64,000 nt of DNA from Paenibacillus sp. (GCF_035645195.1 NZ_DASQNA010000039.1:124001-188000), one strand, 5' to 3'. Numbered from the stretch's first letter, positions 42,085 to 54,677 are shown. Made by a program: numbers and translations. Notes: generated by a model from the sequence alone, not told the origin.

Positions 42085-45000
42085 CGCGACGGAGGCGTGT
42101 GGTTGGCCTGCTTCTCCTCTCCTCGATGATCACGGAATTGGTGGCGCCGTGGGGATCTACGAAGGCTGGCGTTTATGACCAAAATGACGTGCAAGCCCCG
42201 TATTTGTTACCCGCAGCTAACGCCAATGGCGAACAAAAGCGAATTATTGAGGTGTATAACTCTAGGGAAGCGAAACCGAAAGTAGAAATGTACCAACTTA
42301 ATGATCGGAGCTTTAAAGCCGATTTTGCTGAAAAACCTAGCGAATATATTGCTTTTGGGGGATACGACGGAACGAAGGACTATCCCGAGGTATTCTCTAT
42401 CTCAAACTGGAAACTGGACATGACTCCATATAAGCCTATAACGCCGTGGAGCGATAAGACTGGGAAAGAATATTACGAAGCTGATCTTAATACGTTCGGG
42501 GTGGCCGACGCAGACTATACGCCATTCGGCAGCGTCTATATAGGCAGCAATGCGGTGCCGGACAATAAGCATCTCACGATCAACATCGAAACACAGGGGA
42601 ATAAATCTACAAGTAATGAACCGTTTAGTTCGGGCAATAGGATTACGGTGGAGCCTCACAGCGTTAAGCGCCTCGTGACATATGACATCGACATGATGGT
42701 GTACTGGAAAGGGCAAGTCATCACGACCAAGACATTGAACGCCTCGACGACAAAAACATCCCTTACGATCGGGGAAACGTCCGCATCGACGGCTACGGTT
42801 ACGACGACCGGCTACCAAGCGAGCGGCGGACCGGTGGATGTGAACAACAATACGGCAACCACGACGTGGAGCAGCAGCAACAGCGCCGTTGCGGAAGTGA
42901 ACTCGGCCAGCGGGCGGATCACGGCCAAAAGCGTGGGCTCGGCGACCATTACAGTGCGTTGGACAAGGGAGGATGAATACGGCCTAAAATGGGATGTTTA
43001 TCGTTCCTTCACTGTTACTGTCGGAAGCGGCACCGGTGGTGGTGGAGGCGAACCCCCGCCCCCAACAGGAAGCATCACAGGAGATTTCACGGTGAGTCCA
43101 AATACAATTGCCTATCGCGATTCATTTTCCGTCAAGCCAACAACGATCACCGATAATGGTTGTACCTATCTCAAGCATCATTACAAGTTTGAACGCGATG
43201 GGGCAAGCGTAGAGAAGCGCGATTACGTTGGAAAGACCTTAACAACGACCTATTCGTACAGCAATTACCCTAGCACCATTGGGGTAGGCACGGTTTACGT
43301 ATACATGAAGTTCGTCGGTACGTGCGGGGAAAGCGAGTGGATCGGACCCAAAACCTTGTCAGTCACGGGCCCGGCATCCAACAATCCACCGAGCTTTCAA
43401 ATCGGGTTTGTGAAGCCAAGTGACCCTACGGTGCCCGTATTTAAAGTTATCGAGGGAACAACGCTAAATCTCGTATACATTGTGGATCCAAGAGTGCCAA
43501 CGCCGCGGGATCCGGATGGGGACCCTCTTGAGTTTAGGGGCTTCGATTTTTCGGAGAGCAGCGCTTGGGCAAAGACGATCCCTCAAAATTATTCTCAGTC
43601 CTCCGAGGGTTATTACGGAATCGTGATGAATGGGCGAGGCTTTCATAACAATATCAAGGCGACGATGTGCGACCCGTTCGGCGCTTGCACGACCCGTACA
43701 ACGAGCATTGAAGTCGTGCCCCCGAACCCAATTCCGATCATCAATGGTCCGGATGAAGTCGTCGAGGGGCGGCCGTTGCCGAGTGAATTTTCCTCTTCTG
43801 CCAGTTACAGTCCGGTAGGGAGACCGATCGACCATTCGCGGGATGAGTGGACGAATAAGAAAAGCGTCTACACAACGCCGGGAACGGAGATCATTTCGCT
43901 GCACGTGTATGACTCTATCGGACTGAAATCGGAGCAGCCGGCCACAAAAACGTTGACGGTAAAACCGGACAGGCCGCCTGTCAACGTGCTCGAGTACAAT
44001 TCGCCGGGCGTCCGCAATGCAACGACGACGTTCAAAGATGCATCCTACTCGCCCGACGGCGATACCATTGTAAGGAGGGAAATAACGTACCGTTACGACC
44101 GGGACAACGATGGAGATTTCAACGAAGAGACAGTTTACATAGCTTCGGTGTCCAACAACACGTTTTCCATCACGCCAAACAGGGTGGGGAAATATCAGAT
44201 TCGTCTTTACACAGAAGAGAATTGGGGCAGAAACACGACCACGTACCATGTGTTCGAAGTGGTGAACGATGGTCCTTTGGTGAGCTTTGAAATCTCGTCC
44301 CAAGTGACCGAGCCGGTCCCCGTTCCGACGGTACCGATCGCCAATAGTACGTTTGTGAACTCCTCGGACTGGACGAACTCCACCATCTCGGAATCTAATA
44401 TCCCGAAGAGCTGGAAGGTGAATACTAGAACGGGCGGCTTGAGCCATATTCCGTCAATTTATAAGTACAATGCGGACATTACCGGTCCGGCGCCGGGGGC
44501 AACGGTAAACTCTCTACAATGGGAAACTGAGGACTATGTTATTTATCTCGGCGAAGGGTACTACAGGACTCCAAGCAGCGGAGTGATCGGTGCTAATCCG
44601 TATAAAGCTTTGGTTTACACTCGTAACGGCTCTGTGTACCGAACATACCGTAGAGCGGATTACTTATCGGGCGGAATGCCATTCGAAGAATCGACTGTAT
44701 GGAAAAAGCCATACCCGGTGGATAACGAAGGTTACGGTCAGTATGTCAGGTTTAGCGCGGGCAGCACAAACGCAGGGTGGCTAGATGCAGGCGCAACTTC
44801 GGATATCTCTAAACCGACAACGGGGGCATACCAAGTATTTAATTGGTATAACCACGAATCGCCTTACTACAGTTACGGTGCATCTTGGCTGGACAATAAG
44901 GTGTGGCTCGGTATGCCTGACGCTTACTTGAAATATCATTCGTTGCAAACAACCGGATTTTATACGGTATTCGACCCGGAAAACGGCCAACAATCGGAGT

Positions 45001-47906
45001 ATGCGAACCCAACCGGAGTGCATCCGAATAGCGCGCCCCGATTTTGGCCGCGGTCGGACGGAAGATACTTTTTCTACAATGGAAAAGTGTACAGCATCCC
45101 GGGAATGCAGCTCATTCAATCGCTCCCCACCGGAGGGGCTATCGGGCGATGGGGAAATTACCTGCTAGTGAATAATTACGGAAATCTGGAAGGTTACTAC
45201 TGGAATAGCAACGGCACGTTGTCCCTGCTCTGGATTATTAACAATCATAACGGCAACCTGAACTACTACTCTTATAATGCGGTAGCGAACTTAGATAACA
45301 GCGGCTATCTATACGTTGCGGATCGGGCGGACCGTAACCTGAAACGGCTCAAAATCACGAACGGGAGTTTGGAGACGGTCGGCAACCTATCGAAGGTTTG
45401 GAACACGGGATACGCGACACCCGTTCTAGCTGGTGACGGAGCTGTCATTGTGCGTGCAGAGTGGAATTATAGCCCTCGGAAGGGGCTGGTCTACGACGCA
45501 AGCAGACCGGAACTTCAAGGTGCGCTAGGATCGCAGCAGCAGCTTCTTGGGAAAGTTCATCTTCAAAATGCTGCTTATAACTTCAGGATCCAATTTAATA
45601 AGCTAACGAACGATCGGCTGTATTCTGGTTTTTCGTTCCATGCGCAAGACCACGCCAACATGTACCGGGTGGAATTGAATGGGGAACGTATCAGGTTGGT
45701 TAGGGTGCAGGGCGGAAACCGAGCCGTGTTATCCTCGGCGAATTACAGCATCGCCGAAGGAGCGCTGACAAACGTAAAGGTTCAAGTATTGGATAGAACC
45801 ATCAAGGTTTACGTGAATGGTGTGCCAGTAATTGAAAGGTACGACACGACGTTCATATCCGGGGTCTTCGGACCGTATTCCGAAATTCCGAAGACGGAGT
45901 TCTACAACGTTTCCTACACCGATTTAACGGCGCTAAGCACGGTTTCCAACGTCCAAAATGTAGCGATTGTCGGACAGTCTGTTCAGTATTCCACAACGGT
46001 AACCGATACGGAAAACGACCCGCTCGTTCCCGCCCTAACCCAGTGGACATACTTTAAGATTCAGGAGAAATTTCTTGACGCAGGGGACGGAAGGTCCGGC
46101 TGGTCGGGGCTGCACGGCCAAACCTACGTTTCGCCGCAGCTCGTGTTCGACAAGGTCGGCGTTTTCGAGGTGAGGTATACCGGAGTGGACGATCCGCATC
46201 CGGACTACCGTTACCCGTCTAGCCAATTCGGCGCCTACCGTAAAAATTCAAATACATCGACTCGGCAGGTGATTGTGCATCGAATCCCGACAGTGGATTA
46301 CGACCTCTACTTAAGGCCGGACGGAACGGTTGGATGGACGGATCGAAGTCACGACAAAGACCGATGGTTAAACGACTGGACATACTCTACGGAACCAACA
46401 GGCATTAATTACGCTGCAACGAAAGGGATCCTTGAGAAAAAGTTTTATTATGTCACGCCGTCGGGACAAACGGTGAATGAAAAGCTCGTCGTGCCCAAGG
46501 AGGGAGGGACGTTCACTGTCGGAATGGCGGTCCGGGATGAGTACGGGGCTTGGAGTCCGTTCCTAGAGCGTAGCATCACGGTACCGGGACCCGCAACGCC
46601 GAACGACCCGCCCGTCGCAGGCTTCACGGTCAGCACGTTCGGGACGCATCGAGGAGCTCCGGTAGGGATCAATTCCACGGCATGGGACAGGGAAGATGGG
46701 CCGAGGGAGAACCTAGCTCACGAATACTACATCGGAAACACGGCAGGCGGTCAAGAGACGTTGCAAAGCAACTCACGCACTTATTGGGAAAAAACATTCA
46801 ATTCTCTTGGTACGTTTAGGATTCGGCAGGTCGTAACGGACTCGTTGGGACAACTATCGCAAGCCTCGACGAACGTGACGATTTATAACCGACTGCCGAT
46901 CGTAAGCATCTCGTCGCCGGCCAGTCAAGATCCGAACAATCCGAATGTGATCGATGTGACCCGTCCGACGTTTACTTGGACGTATACGGACCCTGACGGA
47001 GACCCCCAAGCCAAGTACCAGATTCGGATTTACCGTTACGGAGGCATACTCGAATACGACTCCGGGATAAGGACGGGAACGGCAGTATCGTGGTCATCCG
47101 TTTCTGATCTCCCGGAACATACCAACTTGTACGTGCAGATCAGATCAAGTGACGGGGAAGAGAGTGCCGGCTTCGGCTGGAGCGATTGGAGCACGCCGCG
47201 CTACTTCCGCATCGTCACGAATAAGCCGCCGGTGGCCGATTTCGAGTGGACGCCAAACCCGGCTTGGGAGGGCGACACCGTGATGTTGATCGATCGGTCG
47301 ACGGATTCCGACAATCAGCCGCTCTCTTACTCGTGGAGCATCGCCGGACCTAACGGTTATACGAGAAGTTTCAGTTCGAAGGCAGCCTCGATTCAAGGAA
47401 CCGACACGCGAAACCGAACGGGTGCGTACACCGTGACTTTAACCGTAACAGATCCCTATGGTGCGGCCGATAGCGTCTCGAGAACGATCATGGTAGGAGA
47501 CTTGGACATTGTGGGACAAGTTTCGCATACCCCCGAATGGGAGGCGTACCGGCAAGCTTGGAACGAGAAATTTCCGAACCAGGCTAGGGCGCCGTCCGAT
47601 TTTTGGGCGGGCGAGGCATTCGTGCTGGGGGCGGACGTAACGAATACGGCCGGAAGCGGGACGAAGCCGACCCGCGTGACAGCGGAACTGGTGCAAACGG
47701 GGGATAAAAGGGATCTGATCTCTGGGGATCGGGTTCGGTACTCGGGAACGATGGCGGAGGAAAGACATGCAGACACGTTGAATGACGGTTCGTATACGAT
47801 GCGGTTTACGGTCGAATGGAACAACGGGCATGTAGAAATCGACGATGTGCCGTTCAACGTGCGAGGTCATATGCTTGATGTGATCGTGCAGCAGCAACGG
47901 CTGTGA
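42081..47906 (+). CDS. Giant secreted multi-domain PKD/Ig-like protein
   Basis: 1941 residues, start TTG 42081 overlapping the SLH stop. A signal peptide (1 to about 30, VVGLLLLSSMITELVA) precedes an unknown N-terminal domain (about 50-215), a BIG2-like Ig domain (about 216-315), a GGGGGEPPPP linker, and several Ig/PKD-like modules (about 333-750; DPDGDPLEF, DASYSPDGD). The middle (about 753-1126) has repeated Tyr/Asn/Gly blades reminiscent of a beta-propeller. It is followed by a concanavalin-like sandwich (about 1136-1278; YRVELNGERIRLVRVQGG), fibronectin/Ig-like modules, a clear PKD domain (about 1711-1806; PPVADFEWTPNP, TVTLTVTDPYG) and an unknown C-terminal domain. No catalytic motif or own SLH was seen; anchoring may depend on the SLH partner. 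Function unknown; adhesion or carbohydrate binding is a guess. Confidence 0.85.
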   Translation: MTRRRRVVGLLLLSSMITELVAPWGSTKAGVYDQNDVQAPYLLPAANANGEQKRIIEVYNSREAKPKVEMYQLNDRSFKADFAEKPSEYIAFGGYDGTKDYPEVFSISNWKLDMTPYKPITPWSDKTGKEYYEADLNTFGVADADYTPFGSVYIGSNAVPDNKHLTINIETQGNKSTSNEPFSSGNRITVEPHSVKRLVTYDIDMMVYWKGQVITTKTLNASTTKTSLTIGETSASTATVTTTGYQASGGPVDVNNNTATTTWSSSNSAVAEVNSASGRITAKSVGSATITVRWTREDEYGLKWDVYRSFTVTVGSGTGGGGGEPPPPTGSITGDFTVSPNTIAYRDSFSVKPTTITDNGCTYLKHHYKFERDGASVEKRDYVGKTLTTTYSYSNYPSTIGVGTVYVYMKFVGTCGESEWIGPKTLSVTGPASNNPPSFQIGFVKPSDPTVPVFKVIEGTTLNLVYIVDPRVPTPRDPDGDPLEFRGFDFSESSAWAKTIPQNYSQSSEGYYGIVMNGRGFHNNIKATMCDPFGACTTRTTSIEVVPPNPIPIINGPDEVVEGRPLPSEFSSSASYSPVGRPIDHSRDEWTNKKSVYTTPGTEIISLHVYDSIGLKSEQPATKTLTVKPDRPPVNVLEYNSPGVRNATTTFKDASYSPDGDTIVRREITYRYDRDNDGDFNEETVYIASVSNNTFSITPNRVGKYQIRLYTEENWGRNTTTYHVFEVVNDGPLVSFEISSQVTEPVPVPTVPIANSTFVNSSDWTNSTISESNIPKSWKVNTRTGGLSHIPSIYKYNADITGPAPGATVNSLQWETEDYVIYLGEGYYRTPSSGVIGANPYKALVYTRNGSVYRTYRRADYLSGGMPFEESTVWKKPYPVDNEGYGQYVRFSAGSTNAGWLDAGATSDISKPTTGAYQVFNWYNHESPYYSYGASWLDNKVWLGMPDAYLKYHSLQTTGFYTVFDPENGQQSEYANPTGVHPNSAPRFWPRSDGRYFFYNGKVYSIPGMQLIQSLPTGGAIGRWGNYLLVNNYGNLEGYYWNSNGTLSLLWIINNHNGNLNYYSYNAVANLDNSGYLYVADRADRNLKRLKITNGSLETVGNLSKVWNTGYATPVLAGDGAVIVRAEWNYSPRKGLVYDASRPELQGALGSQQQLLGKVHLQNAAYNFRIQFNKLTNDRLYSGFSFHAQDHANMYRVELNGERIRLVRVQGGNRAVLSSANYSIAEGALTNVKVQVLDRTIKVYVNGVPVIERYDTTFISGVFGPYSEIPKTEFYNVSYTDLTALSTVSNVQNVAIVGQSVQYSTTVTDTENDPLVPALTQWTYFKIQEKFLDAGDGRSGWSGLHGQTYVSPQLVFDKVGVFEVRYTGVDDPHPDYRYPSSQFGAYRKNSNTSTRQVIVHRIPTVDYDLYLRPDGTVGWTDRSHDKDRWLNDWTYSTEPTGINYAATKGILEKKFYYVTPSGQTVNEKLVVPKEGGTFTVGMAVRDEYGAWSPFLERSITVPGPATPNDPPVAGFTVSTFGTHRGAPVGINSTAWDREDGPRENLAHEYYIGNTAGGQETLQSNSRTYWEKTFNSLGTFRIRQVVTDSLGQLSQASTNVTIYNRLPIVSISSPASQDPNNPNVIDVTRPTFTWTYTDPDGDPQAKYQIRIYRYGGILEYDSGIRTGTAVSWSSVSDLPEHTNLYVQIRSSDGEESAGFGWSDWSTPRYFRIVTNKPPVADFEWTPNPAWEGDTVMLIDRSTDSDNQPLSYSWSIAGPNGYTRSFSSKAASIQGTDTRNRTGAYTVTLTVTDPYGAADSVSRTIMVGDLDIVGQVSHTPEWEAYRQAWNEKFPNQARAPSDFWAGEAFVLGADVTNTAGSGTKPTRVTAELVQTGDKRDLISGDRVRYSGTMAEERHADTLNDGSYTMRFTVEWNNGHVEIDDVPFNVRGHMLDVIVQQQRL

Positions 47907-47913
47907 TCGCGAG

Positions 47914-47942
47914 AGCCGCGCAGGGAAGCCTGCGCGGCTTTA
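47914..47942. terminator. Shared terminator between convergent genes
   Basis: A perfect 11-bp stem AGCCGCGCAGG/CCTGCGCGGCT with a GAAG loop, then TTTA. It follows the giant PKD gene and abuts the stop codon (47940-47942) of the convergent glycosyltransferase gene, so it may serve both directions, though neither T-run is long. Confidence 0.7.
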
Positions 47943-49112
47943 GTCGTTCGCGGCGCCCAATGGCTTAGGGGTGACGGACGCTTGGCCGGGAACGGGAGGC
48001 GGAGCGCTGCCAAGCGCGGCGTATCTTCTTCCTTTCGGGACCGCGCCTGAATTTACGGGCTCGTGCAGCAGCGCGGCGTACGCCTCCGCCATTCGTTCGG
48101 CGGTTAGCGGTGCGGCGTGACGCCTCGCTTGTTCGACGGCGGCGTGCACGCGCTCGAGCGGATCGTTCAGGAACGCGCGGAGGCACGCCGCGATCGCCGA
48201 TTCGCTTGAAGGGTCGAACGCGTACGGGTAGTCCGTCCCGACGATTTCGAGCAGGCCGCCTTGTCGGCTGACGAGCGGAGGGATGCCGGCGCGGAGCGCC
48301 TCGAGGGCGACGTAGCCGAACGGCTCCCAGCGGGAGGGGACGACGAGGGCGTCCAGCGAACGGAGGAAGGCGAGCTTGTCCGCCGGGCGGACGCGCCCTT
48401 CCCAACTCGCCCGGCCGCCGAGCCGAAGCCGCCCGATGTCGTCCCGCACCGATCGGGCGTATTCGGCGTCTTCTTCGCCGCAGGCGATGCGCAGCTTCCC
48501 GGGCACGGCGGCGAAAGCGCGAACGAGCTCGCGGAGCCCTTTGCGCGCGTCGGCGCGGCCGAGAAACCCGAACGTCGTGCGCCGCGGCCGGAGGCGGATC
48601 GGCTGATCCGCGAAGGCGGAGAAGCCGTTGCGGATGACGCGCGTCTTCGGCTCGAGGTCGGGGTACAACAGCAGCAGCTTGCCGCGTTCGGCGTCGGAGA
48701 CGCAGACGATGAAGCACGCCGCGTCGCACAGCCGCTCGAAGGCGCGGGCGATGCCGGCGTGACCGCCGTACGGGTCCAGCAGGCTCCAAGGCTCCGTCGT
48801 CGGCACGGAGTGAACGACGAAGACGAGCGGGCGCCCCTGCAAAAACGAGGCATCGGCCAAGTACGCGAGCGAATAGTCATGGAATACCGCCATGTCGAAT
48901 TCAAGCCGGTTCAGCACGTCCATCTCGTAGAAATCCGCGAATACTACGTCCGGTTCACGGGGGCAGGCGTTGGAGGCATTCGATCTAGGACCGAGGCAAA
49001 CGAAACCGACGTTCCGGGCGGAGCTGCGTCGAAGTTCGTCGATCAAGGTGCCGGCGCCGCCGACGGCGCGAGAGCCGAGTTCGGTGGCGAAATGGAGTAT
49101 AGTACCATGCAA
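47940..49112 (-). CDS. Family-4-like (GT-B) glycosyltransferase
   Basis: 390 residues on the minus strand. The N-terminal HFATELGSRAVGGAGTLIDEL is the usual acceptor-domain start of GT4 enzymes. The C-terminal nucleotide-sugar domain has VIRNGFSAF, FGFLGRADARKGLRELV, LRSLDALVVPSRWEPFGYVALEALRAGIPPLVS, which contains the EPFGxxxLEA motif, and a C-terminal helical region. The substrate is unknown. TTG 49112 is chosen as start, 9 bases after a GGGGGTG ribosome site; a GTG at 49124 is in frame but overlaps that site. Further upstream reading runs into antisense of uvrB. It is divergent from uvrB. Confidence 0.82.
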   Translation of the reverse strand: MHGTILHFATELGSRAVGGAGTLIDELRRSSARNVGFVCLGPRSNASNACPREPDVVFADFYEMDVLNRLEFDMAVFHDYSLAYLADASFLQGRPLVFVVHSVPTTEPWSLLDPYGGHAGIARAFERLCDAACFIVCVSDAERGKLLLLYPDLEPKTRVIRNGFSAFADQPIRLRPRRTTFGFLGRADARKGLRELVRAFAAVPGKLRIACGEEDAEYARSVRDDIGRLRLGGRASWEGRVRPADKLAFLRSLDALVVPSRWEPFGYVALEALRAGIPPLVSRQGGLLEIVGTDYPYAFDPSSESAIAACLRAFLNDPLERVHAAVEQARRHAAPLTAERMAEAYAALLHEPVNSGAVPKGRRYAALGSAPPPVPGQASVTPKPLGAAND

Positions 49113-49118
49113 GTTCGT

Positions 49119-49147
49119 TTGCACCCCCGCGAACGCAATGATATAAT
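49119..49147 (+). promoter_or_regulatory. Promoter of uvrBA
   Basis: TTGCAC (49119-49124), a 17-base spacer, TATAAT (49142-49147), 48 bases before the uvrB start. Confidence 0.75.
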
Positions 49148-49159
49148 GGAAGCAAAAAT

Positions 49160-49175
49160 GAGAACAAATATTCTC
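49160..49175. promoter_or_regulatory. LexA/DinR-like SOS box before uvrB
   Basis: GAGAACAAATATTCTC is an inverted repeat (GAGAA/TTCTC) whose core GAACAAATATTC differs by one base from the Gram-positive LexA box GAAC-N4-GTTC. It lies just downstream of the predicted transcription start, a position that would block elongation. uvrBA is SOS-regulated in B. subtilis. Confidence 0.6.
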
Positions 49176-49194
49176 TTGTTGGTCTGGTGATCCT

Positions 49195-51192
<1,998 letters not shown>

Positions 51193-51229
51193 CGCCCTCG
51201 CGGGATCCGAGGAGGAGAGAAACGAAGCA

Positions 51230-54133
51230 ATGGCACATGAGAATATCGTAATTAAAGGCGCGAGAGCGCACAATTTGAAAAATATCGACGTCACGATCCC
51301 GCGAGATAAGTTCGTCGTGTTGACCGGCCTCAGCGGCTCGGGCAAATCGTCGCTCGCGTTCGACACGATTTACGCCGAAGGCCAGCGCCGGTACGTGGAA
51401 TCGCTGTCCGCGTATGCGCGGCAGTTCCTCGGCAACATGGACAAGCCGGACGTCGATTCGATTGAAGGGTTGTCGCCGGCGATCTCGATCGACCAGAAAA
51501 CGACCAGCCGCAACCCGCGTTCGACGGTCGGCACGGTTACGGAGATTTACGATTATCTTCGCTTGCTGTTCGCCCGCATCGGGCGCCCGCATTGTCCGAA
51601 GCACGGCATCGAAATTTCGTCGCAGACGATCGAGCAGATGGTCGACCGCATCATGGAGTATCCGGAGCGGACGAAGCTGCAAATTTTGGCGCCGATGGTG
51701 AGCGGGAAAAAAGGCGAGCACGTCAAGGTGTTCGAGGACATCCGGAAGCAGGGCTTCGTGCGCGTGCGCGTCAACGGCGAAATGCGCGAAGTGAACGAAG
51801 AGTTCGCGCTGGAGAAAACGAAAAAGCATACGATCGAGGTCGTCGTCGACCGGATCGTCGTGAAGGACGATATCCAGGCGCGCCTCGCGGATTCGCTCGA
51901 GACGGCGCTCAAGCTGTCGGAAGGCAAAGTAATCGTCGACGTGCTCGACACGAAAGAGGAGCTGCTGTTTTCCTCCAATCTGGCTTGTCCGGAATGCGGG
52001 TTCAGCATGGACGAACTGGCGCCGCGCATGTTTTCGTTCAACAGCCCTTACGGCGCTTGTCCGGAGTGCGACGGCCTCGGCGCGAAAATGATCGTCGACC
52101 CGGATTTGTTGTGCCCGGATACGTCGCGGACGATCCAGCAAGGCGCGTTCGAAGCATGGGCGGGAAGCACGTCCAACTATTATCCGCAGTTTCTCGCGGC
52201 CGTCTGCGAGCATTACAATATTCCCGCCGACAAGCCGGTATGCGAGCTCTCCAAGGAGCAGATGCAAGTTCTGCTGTACGGAACGGGCGGCGAACGCGTC
52301 CGGTTCCGCTACGAGAACGACTTCGGCGTGACGAGGGAAGCGTACGTCCCGTTCGAAGGCATCGTGCCGAACCTGGAACGCCGCTACCGCGAAACGGCGT
52401 CCGACGGCATCCGCGAGCATATCGAGCAGTACATGAGCGCGAAGGCTTGCGGCACGTGCCACGGGCAGCGCTTGAAGCCCGAAGTGCTGGCGGTCACCGT
52501 CGGCGACAAAAACATCGCGCACGTGACGAGCTTGTCGATTAACGAAGCGATGGCGTACGTCGACGGGCTCAATCTGTCCGAGAAGGAAATGACGATCGCG
52601 CACTTGGTCCTGAAGGAGATTCGTTCGCGTCTTGGATTTCTTAACAACGTCGGTCTCGACTACCTGACGCTGAGCCGCTCCGCGGGCACGTTGTCCGGCG
52701 GGGAGGCGCAGCGGATCCGGCTGGCGACGCAGATCGGGTCCAGTCTCATGGGCGTGTTGTACATCTTGGACGAACCGAGCATCGGTCTGCATCAGCGCGA
52801 CAACGACCGCTTGATACGGACGCTCGAGCATATGCGCGATCTCGGAAACACGCTGATCGTCGTCGAGCACGACGAGGACACGATGCTTGCCTCCGACTAC
52901 ATCATCGACATCGGTCCCGGAGCGGGCATTCACGGCGGACGGGTCGTAGCCGAAGGCACGCCGAAGGAAATCATGGAGAACGACAACTCGCTGACGGGAC
53001 AATATTTGAGCGGGAAGAAGTTCATCCCGGTGCCGGCGAAGCGCCGTCAGCCGAACGGCAAATGGATCGAGATCGTCGGCGCGAAGGAGAACAACCTGAA
53101 GAACGTCAGCGTCAAAATTCCGCTCGGCGTGTTTACAGCCGTCACCGGCGTATCCGGCAGCGGCAAGAGTACGCTTGTGAACGAGATTTTGTACAAAACA
53201 TTGGCAAGAGACCTGAACGGGGCTCGCGTGCGGCCAGGCGCCCACAAAGAAATTCGCGGACTCGACCACATCGACAAAGTCGTCGACATCGACCAATCGC
53301 CGATCGGACGCACGCCGCGCTCGAATCCGGCGACGTATACCGGCGTCTTCGACGATATCCGCGACGTGTTCGCGGTGACGAACGAGGCGAAAATTCGCGG
53401 TTACAAAAAGGGCCGTTTCTCCTTCAACATAAAGGGCGGACGCTGCGAGGCGTGCAAAGGGGACGGCATCATCAAAATCGAAATGCACTTCCTGCCGGAC
53501 GTCTATGTACCTTGCGAAATTTGCAAAGGACAACGCTACAACCGCGAGACGCTCGAAATTAAGTGGAAGGGCAAATCGATCGCGGACATTCTCGGCATGA
53601 CGATCGAGGATGCGTGCGAGTTTTTCGCCAATGTGCCGAAAATTCAGCGCAAGCTGCAGACGCTCCTCGATGTTGGCCTCGGCTATATGAAGCTCGGCCA
53701 ACCGGCGACGACGCTGTCCGGCGGCGAAGCGCAGCGCGTGAAGCTGGCATCGGAGCTGCACCGCCGCAGCACGGGCCGGACGATGTACATTCTCGACGAG
53801 CCGACGACGGGCCTCCATATTCACGATATCGCAAGGCTGCTGGAGGTACTCCACCGCCTTGTCGATTCCGGCGAGTCGGTGCTTGTGATCGAGCACAACC
53901 TCGACGTGATTAAGACGGCGGATTGGCTGATCGACCTCGGACCGGAAGGCGGCAGCGGGGGCGGCACGATCGTCGGCTCCGGCACGCCGGAGGCGCTGTG
54001 CGAAGTGCCTGCGTCGTATACCGGCAAGTATTTGAAGCCGGTTCTCGAACGCGACCGCGCTCGGACCGAGGCGGCGGCCATGGAAGAAAGCGAGCCGAAG
54101 AAAAAGCGCAAACCGCAGAACGCAGCTGTATAA
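51230..54133 (+). CDS. uvrA: Excinuclease ABC subunit A
   Basis: 967 residues. ATPase dimer that detects bulky lesions and loads UvrB. Two ABC modules are seen: Walker [13 protein letters not shown] (about residue 31) and [12 protein letters not shown] (about 640); signatures [16 protein letters not shown] and [15 protein letters not shown]; Walker [15 protein letters not shown] and [13 protein letters not shown]. Zinc modules CPEC...CPEC (about 250-280) and CEAC...CEIC (about 740-767) carry all eight cysteines. Preceded by GAGGAGAG. The C-terminus ends in a short Lys/Arg-rich tail. Normal length for UvrA. Confidence 0.97.
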   Translation: MAHENIVIKGARAHNLKNIDVTIPRDKFVVLTGLSGSGKSSLAFDTIYAEGQRRYVESLSAYARQFLGNMDKPDVDSIEGLSPAISIDQKTTSRNPRSTVGTVTEIYDYLRLLFARIGRPHCPKHGIEISSQTIEQMVDRIMEYPERTKLQILAPMVSGKKGEHVKVFEDIRKQGFVRVRVNGEMREVNEEFALEKTKKHTIEVVVDRIVVKDDIQARLADSLETALKLSEGKVIVDVLDTKEELLFSSNLACPECGFSMDELAPRMFSFNSPYGACPECDGLGAKMIVDPDLLCPDTSRTIQQGAFEAWAGSTSNYYPQFLAAVCEHYNIPADKPVCELSKEQMQVLLYGTGGERVRFRYENDFGVTREAYVPFEGIVPNLERRYRETASDGIREHIEQYMSAKACGTCHGQRLKPEVLAVTVGDKNIAHVTSLSINEAMAYVDGLNLSEKEMTIAHLVLKEIRSRLGFLNNVGLDYLTLSRSAGTLSGGEAQRIRLATQIGSSLMGVLYILDEPSIGLHQRDNDRLIRTLEHMRDLGNTLIVVEHDEDTMLASDYIIDIGPGAGIHGGRVVAEGTPKEIMENDNSLTGQYLSGKKFIPVPAKRRQPNGKWIEIVGAKENNLKNVSVKIPLGVFTAVTGVSGSGKSTLVNEILYKTLARDLNGARVRPGAHKEIRGLDHIDKVVDIDQSPIGRTPRSNPATYTGVFDDIRDVFAVTNEAKIRGYKKGRFSFNIKGGRCEACKGDGIIKIEMHFLPDVYVPCEICKGQRYNRETLEIKWKGKSIADILGMTIEDACEFFANVPKIQRKLQTLLDVGLGYMKLGQPATTLSGGEAQRVKLASELHRRSTGRTMYILDEPTTGLHIHDIARLLEVLHRLVDSGESVLVIEHNLDVIKTADWLIDLGPEGGSGGGTIVGSGTPEALCEVPASYTGKYLKPVLERDRARTEAAAMEESEPKKKRKPQNAAV

Positions 54134-54175
54134 CGGCGGGCGGCGGTGCGAAACGGTGACAAGAAGCCAACCATA

Positions 54176-54214
54176 ACTCCCAACCCGGACGAAACGCCGG
54201 CGTTGGGAGTTTTT
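54176..54214 (+). terminator. Terminator of uvrBA
   Basis: A perfect 9-bp stem ACTCCCAAC (54176-54184)/GTTGGGAGT (54202-54210), extendable by CCGG-type pairing in the loop, followed by TTTT. Confidence 0.88.
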
Positions 54215-54277
54215 GCTTGGAGCGAAAATGGCTCTCCGTGGGAAATCTAGGAGCAAAAGCGCACGGGAGGGCCGTTC

Positions 54278-54616
54278 ATGGGAAAACGGAAATATTATGT
54301 GTCGGTACAGGCGAAAACGGTGATGGAGCACCGCGGCGACGCCGCGTATGAGCTAGAAATCGAAGCGACGCCGGAAGAGGTGCATCAGCTGCAAGAATTG
54401 TTCGAGTCGGAATCGGAGCCGGATTTTCACAACTACCTCCTGATCCACGATCCGGAAATTTTGCAGGAAGAGCTGGTGTCGAACGCGCTGATCGATCAAT
54501 ATTTGACGGCGATGTACCGCTTGATCTATAAGCTCGGCACGCCCGAAACCAAGCGGCATATCGCATCGATGAACGTGCTGCAGGGCATCCAGCATGGATA
54601 CCACAGCGATTTCTGA
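54278..54616 (+). CDS. Small conserved-looking unknown protein
   Basis: 112 residues, acidic, no signal peptide or membrane segment. I do not recognise a family. The N-terminal half is probably beta-rich (YYVSVQAKTVMEHRGD, YELEIEATPEEVHQLQELF) and the C-terminal half helical (EELVSNALIDQYLTAMYRLI, ending HGYHSDF). GGGAGG lies 9 bases before ATG 54278. It is monocistronic between the uvrBA terminator and the bidirectional terminator at 54628. Confidence 0.75.
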   Translation: MGKRKYYVSVQAKTVMEHRGDAAYELEIEATPEEVHQLQELFESESEPDFHNYLLIHDPEILQEELVSNALIDQYLTAMYRLIYKLGTPETKRHIASMNVLQGIQHGYHSDF

Positions 54617-54627
54617 TAAGGGACAGC

Positions 54628-54662
54628 AAAGCGGCCGCGCCCTCCCGGGCAGCAGCCGCTTT
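54628..54662. terminator. Bidirectional terminator
   Basis: AAAGCGGC (54628-54635) pairs with GCCGCTTT (54655-54662), with inner GCCC/GGGC pairing. A and T runs flank both sides. It lies between two convergent genes. Confidence 0.75.
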
Positions 54663-54677
54663 ACGTATGCTTGAAGA

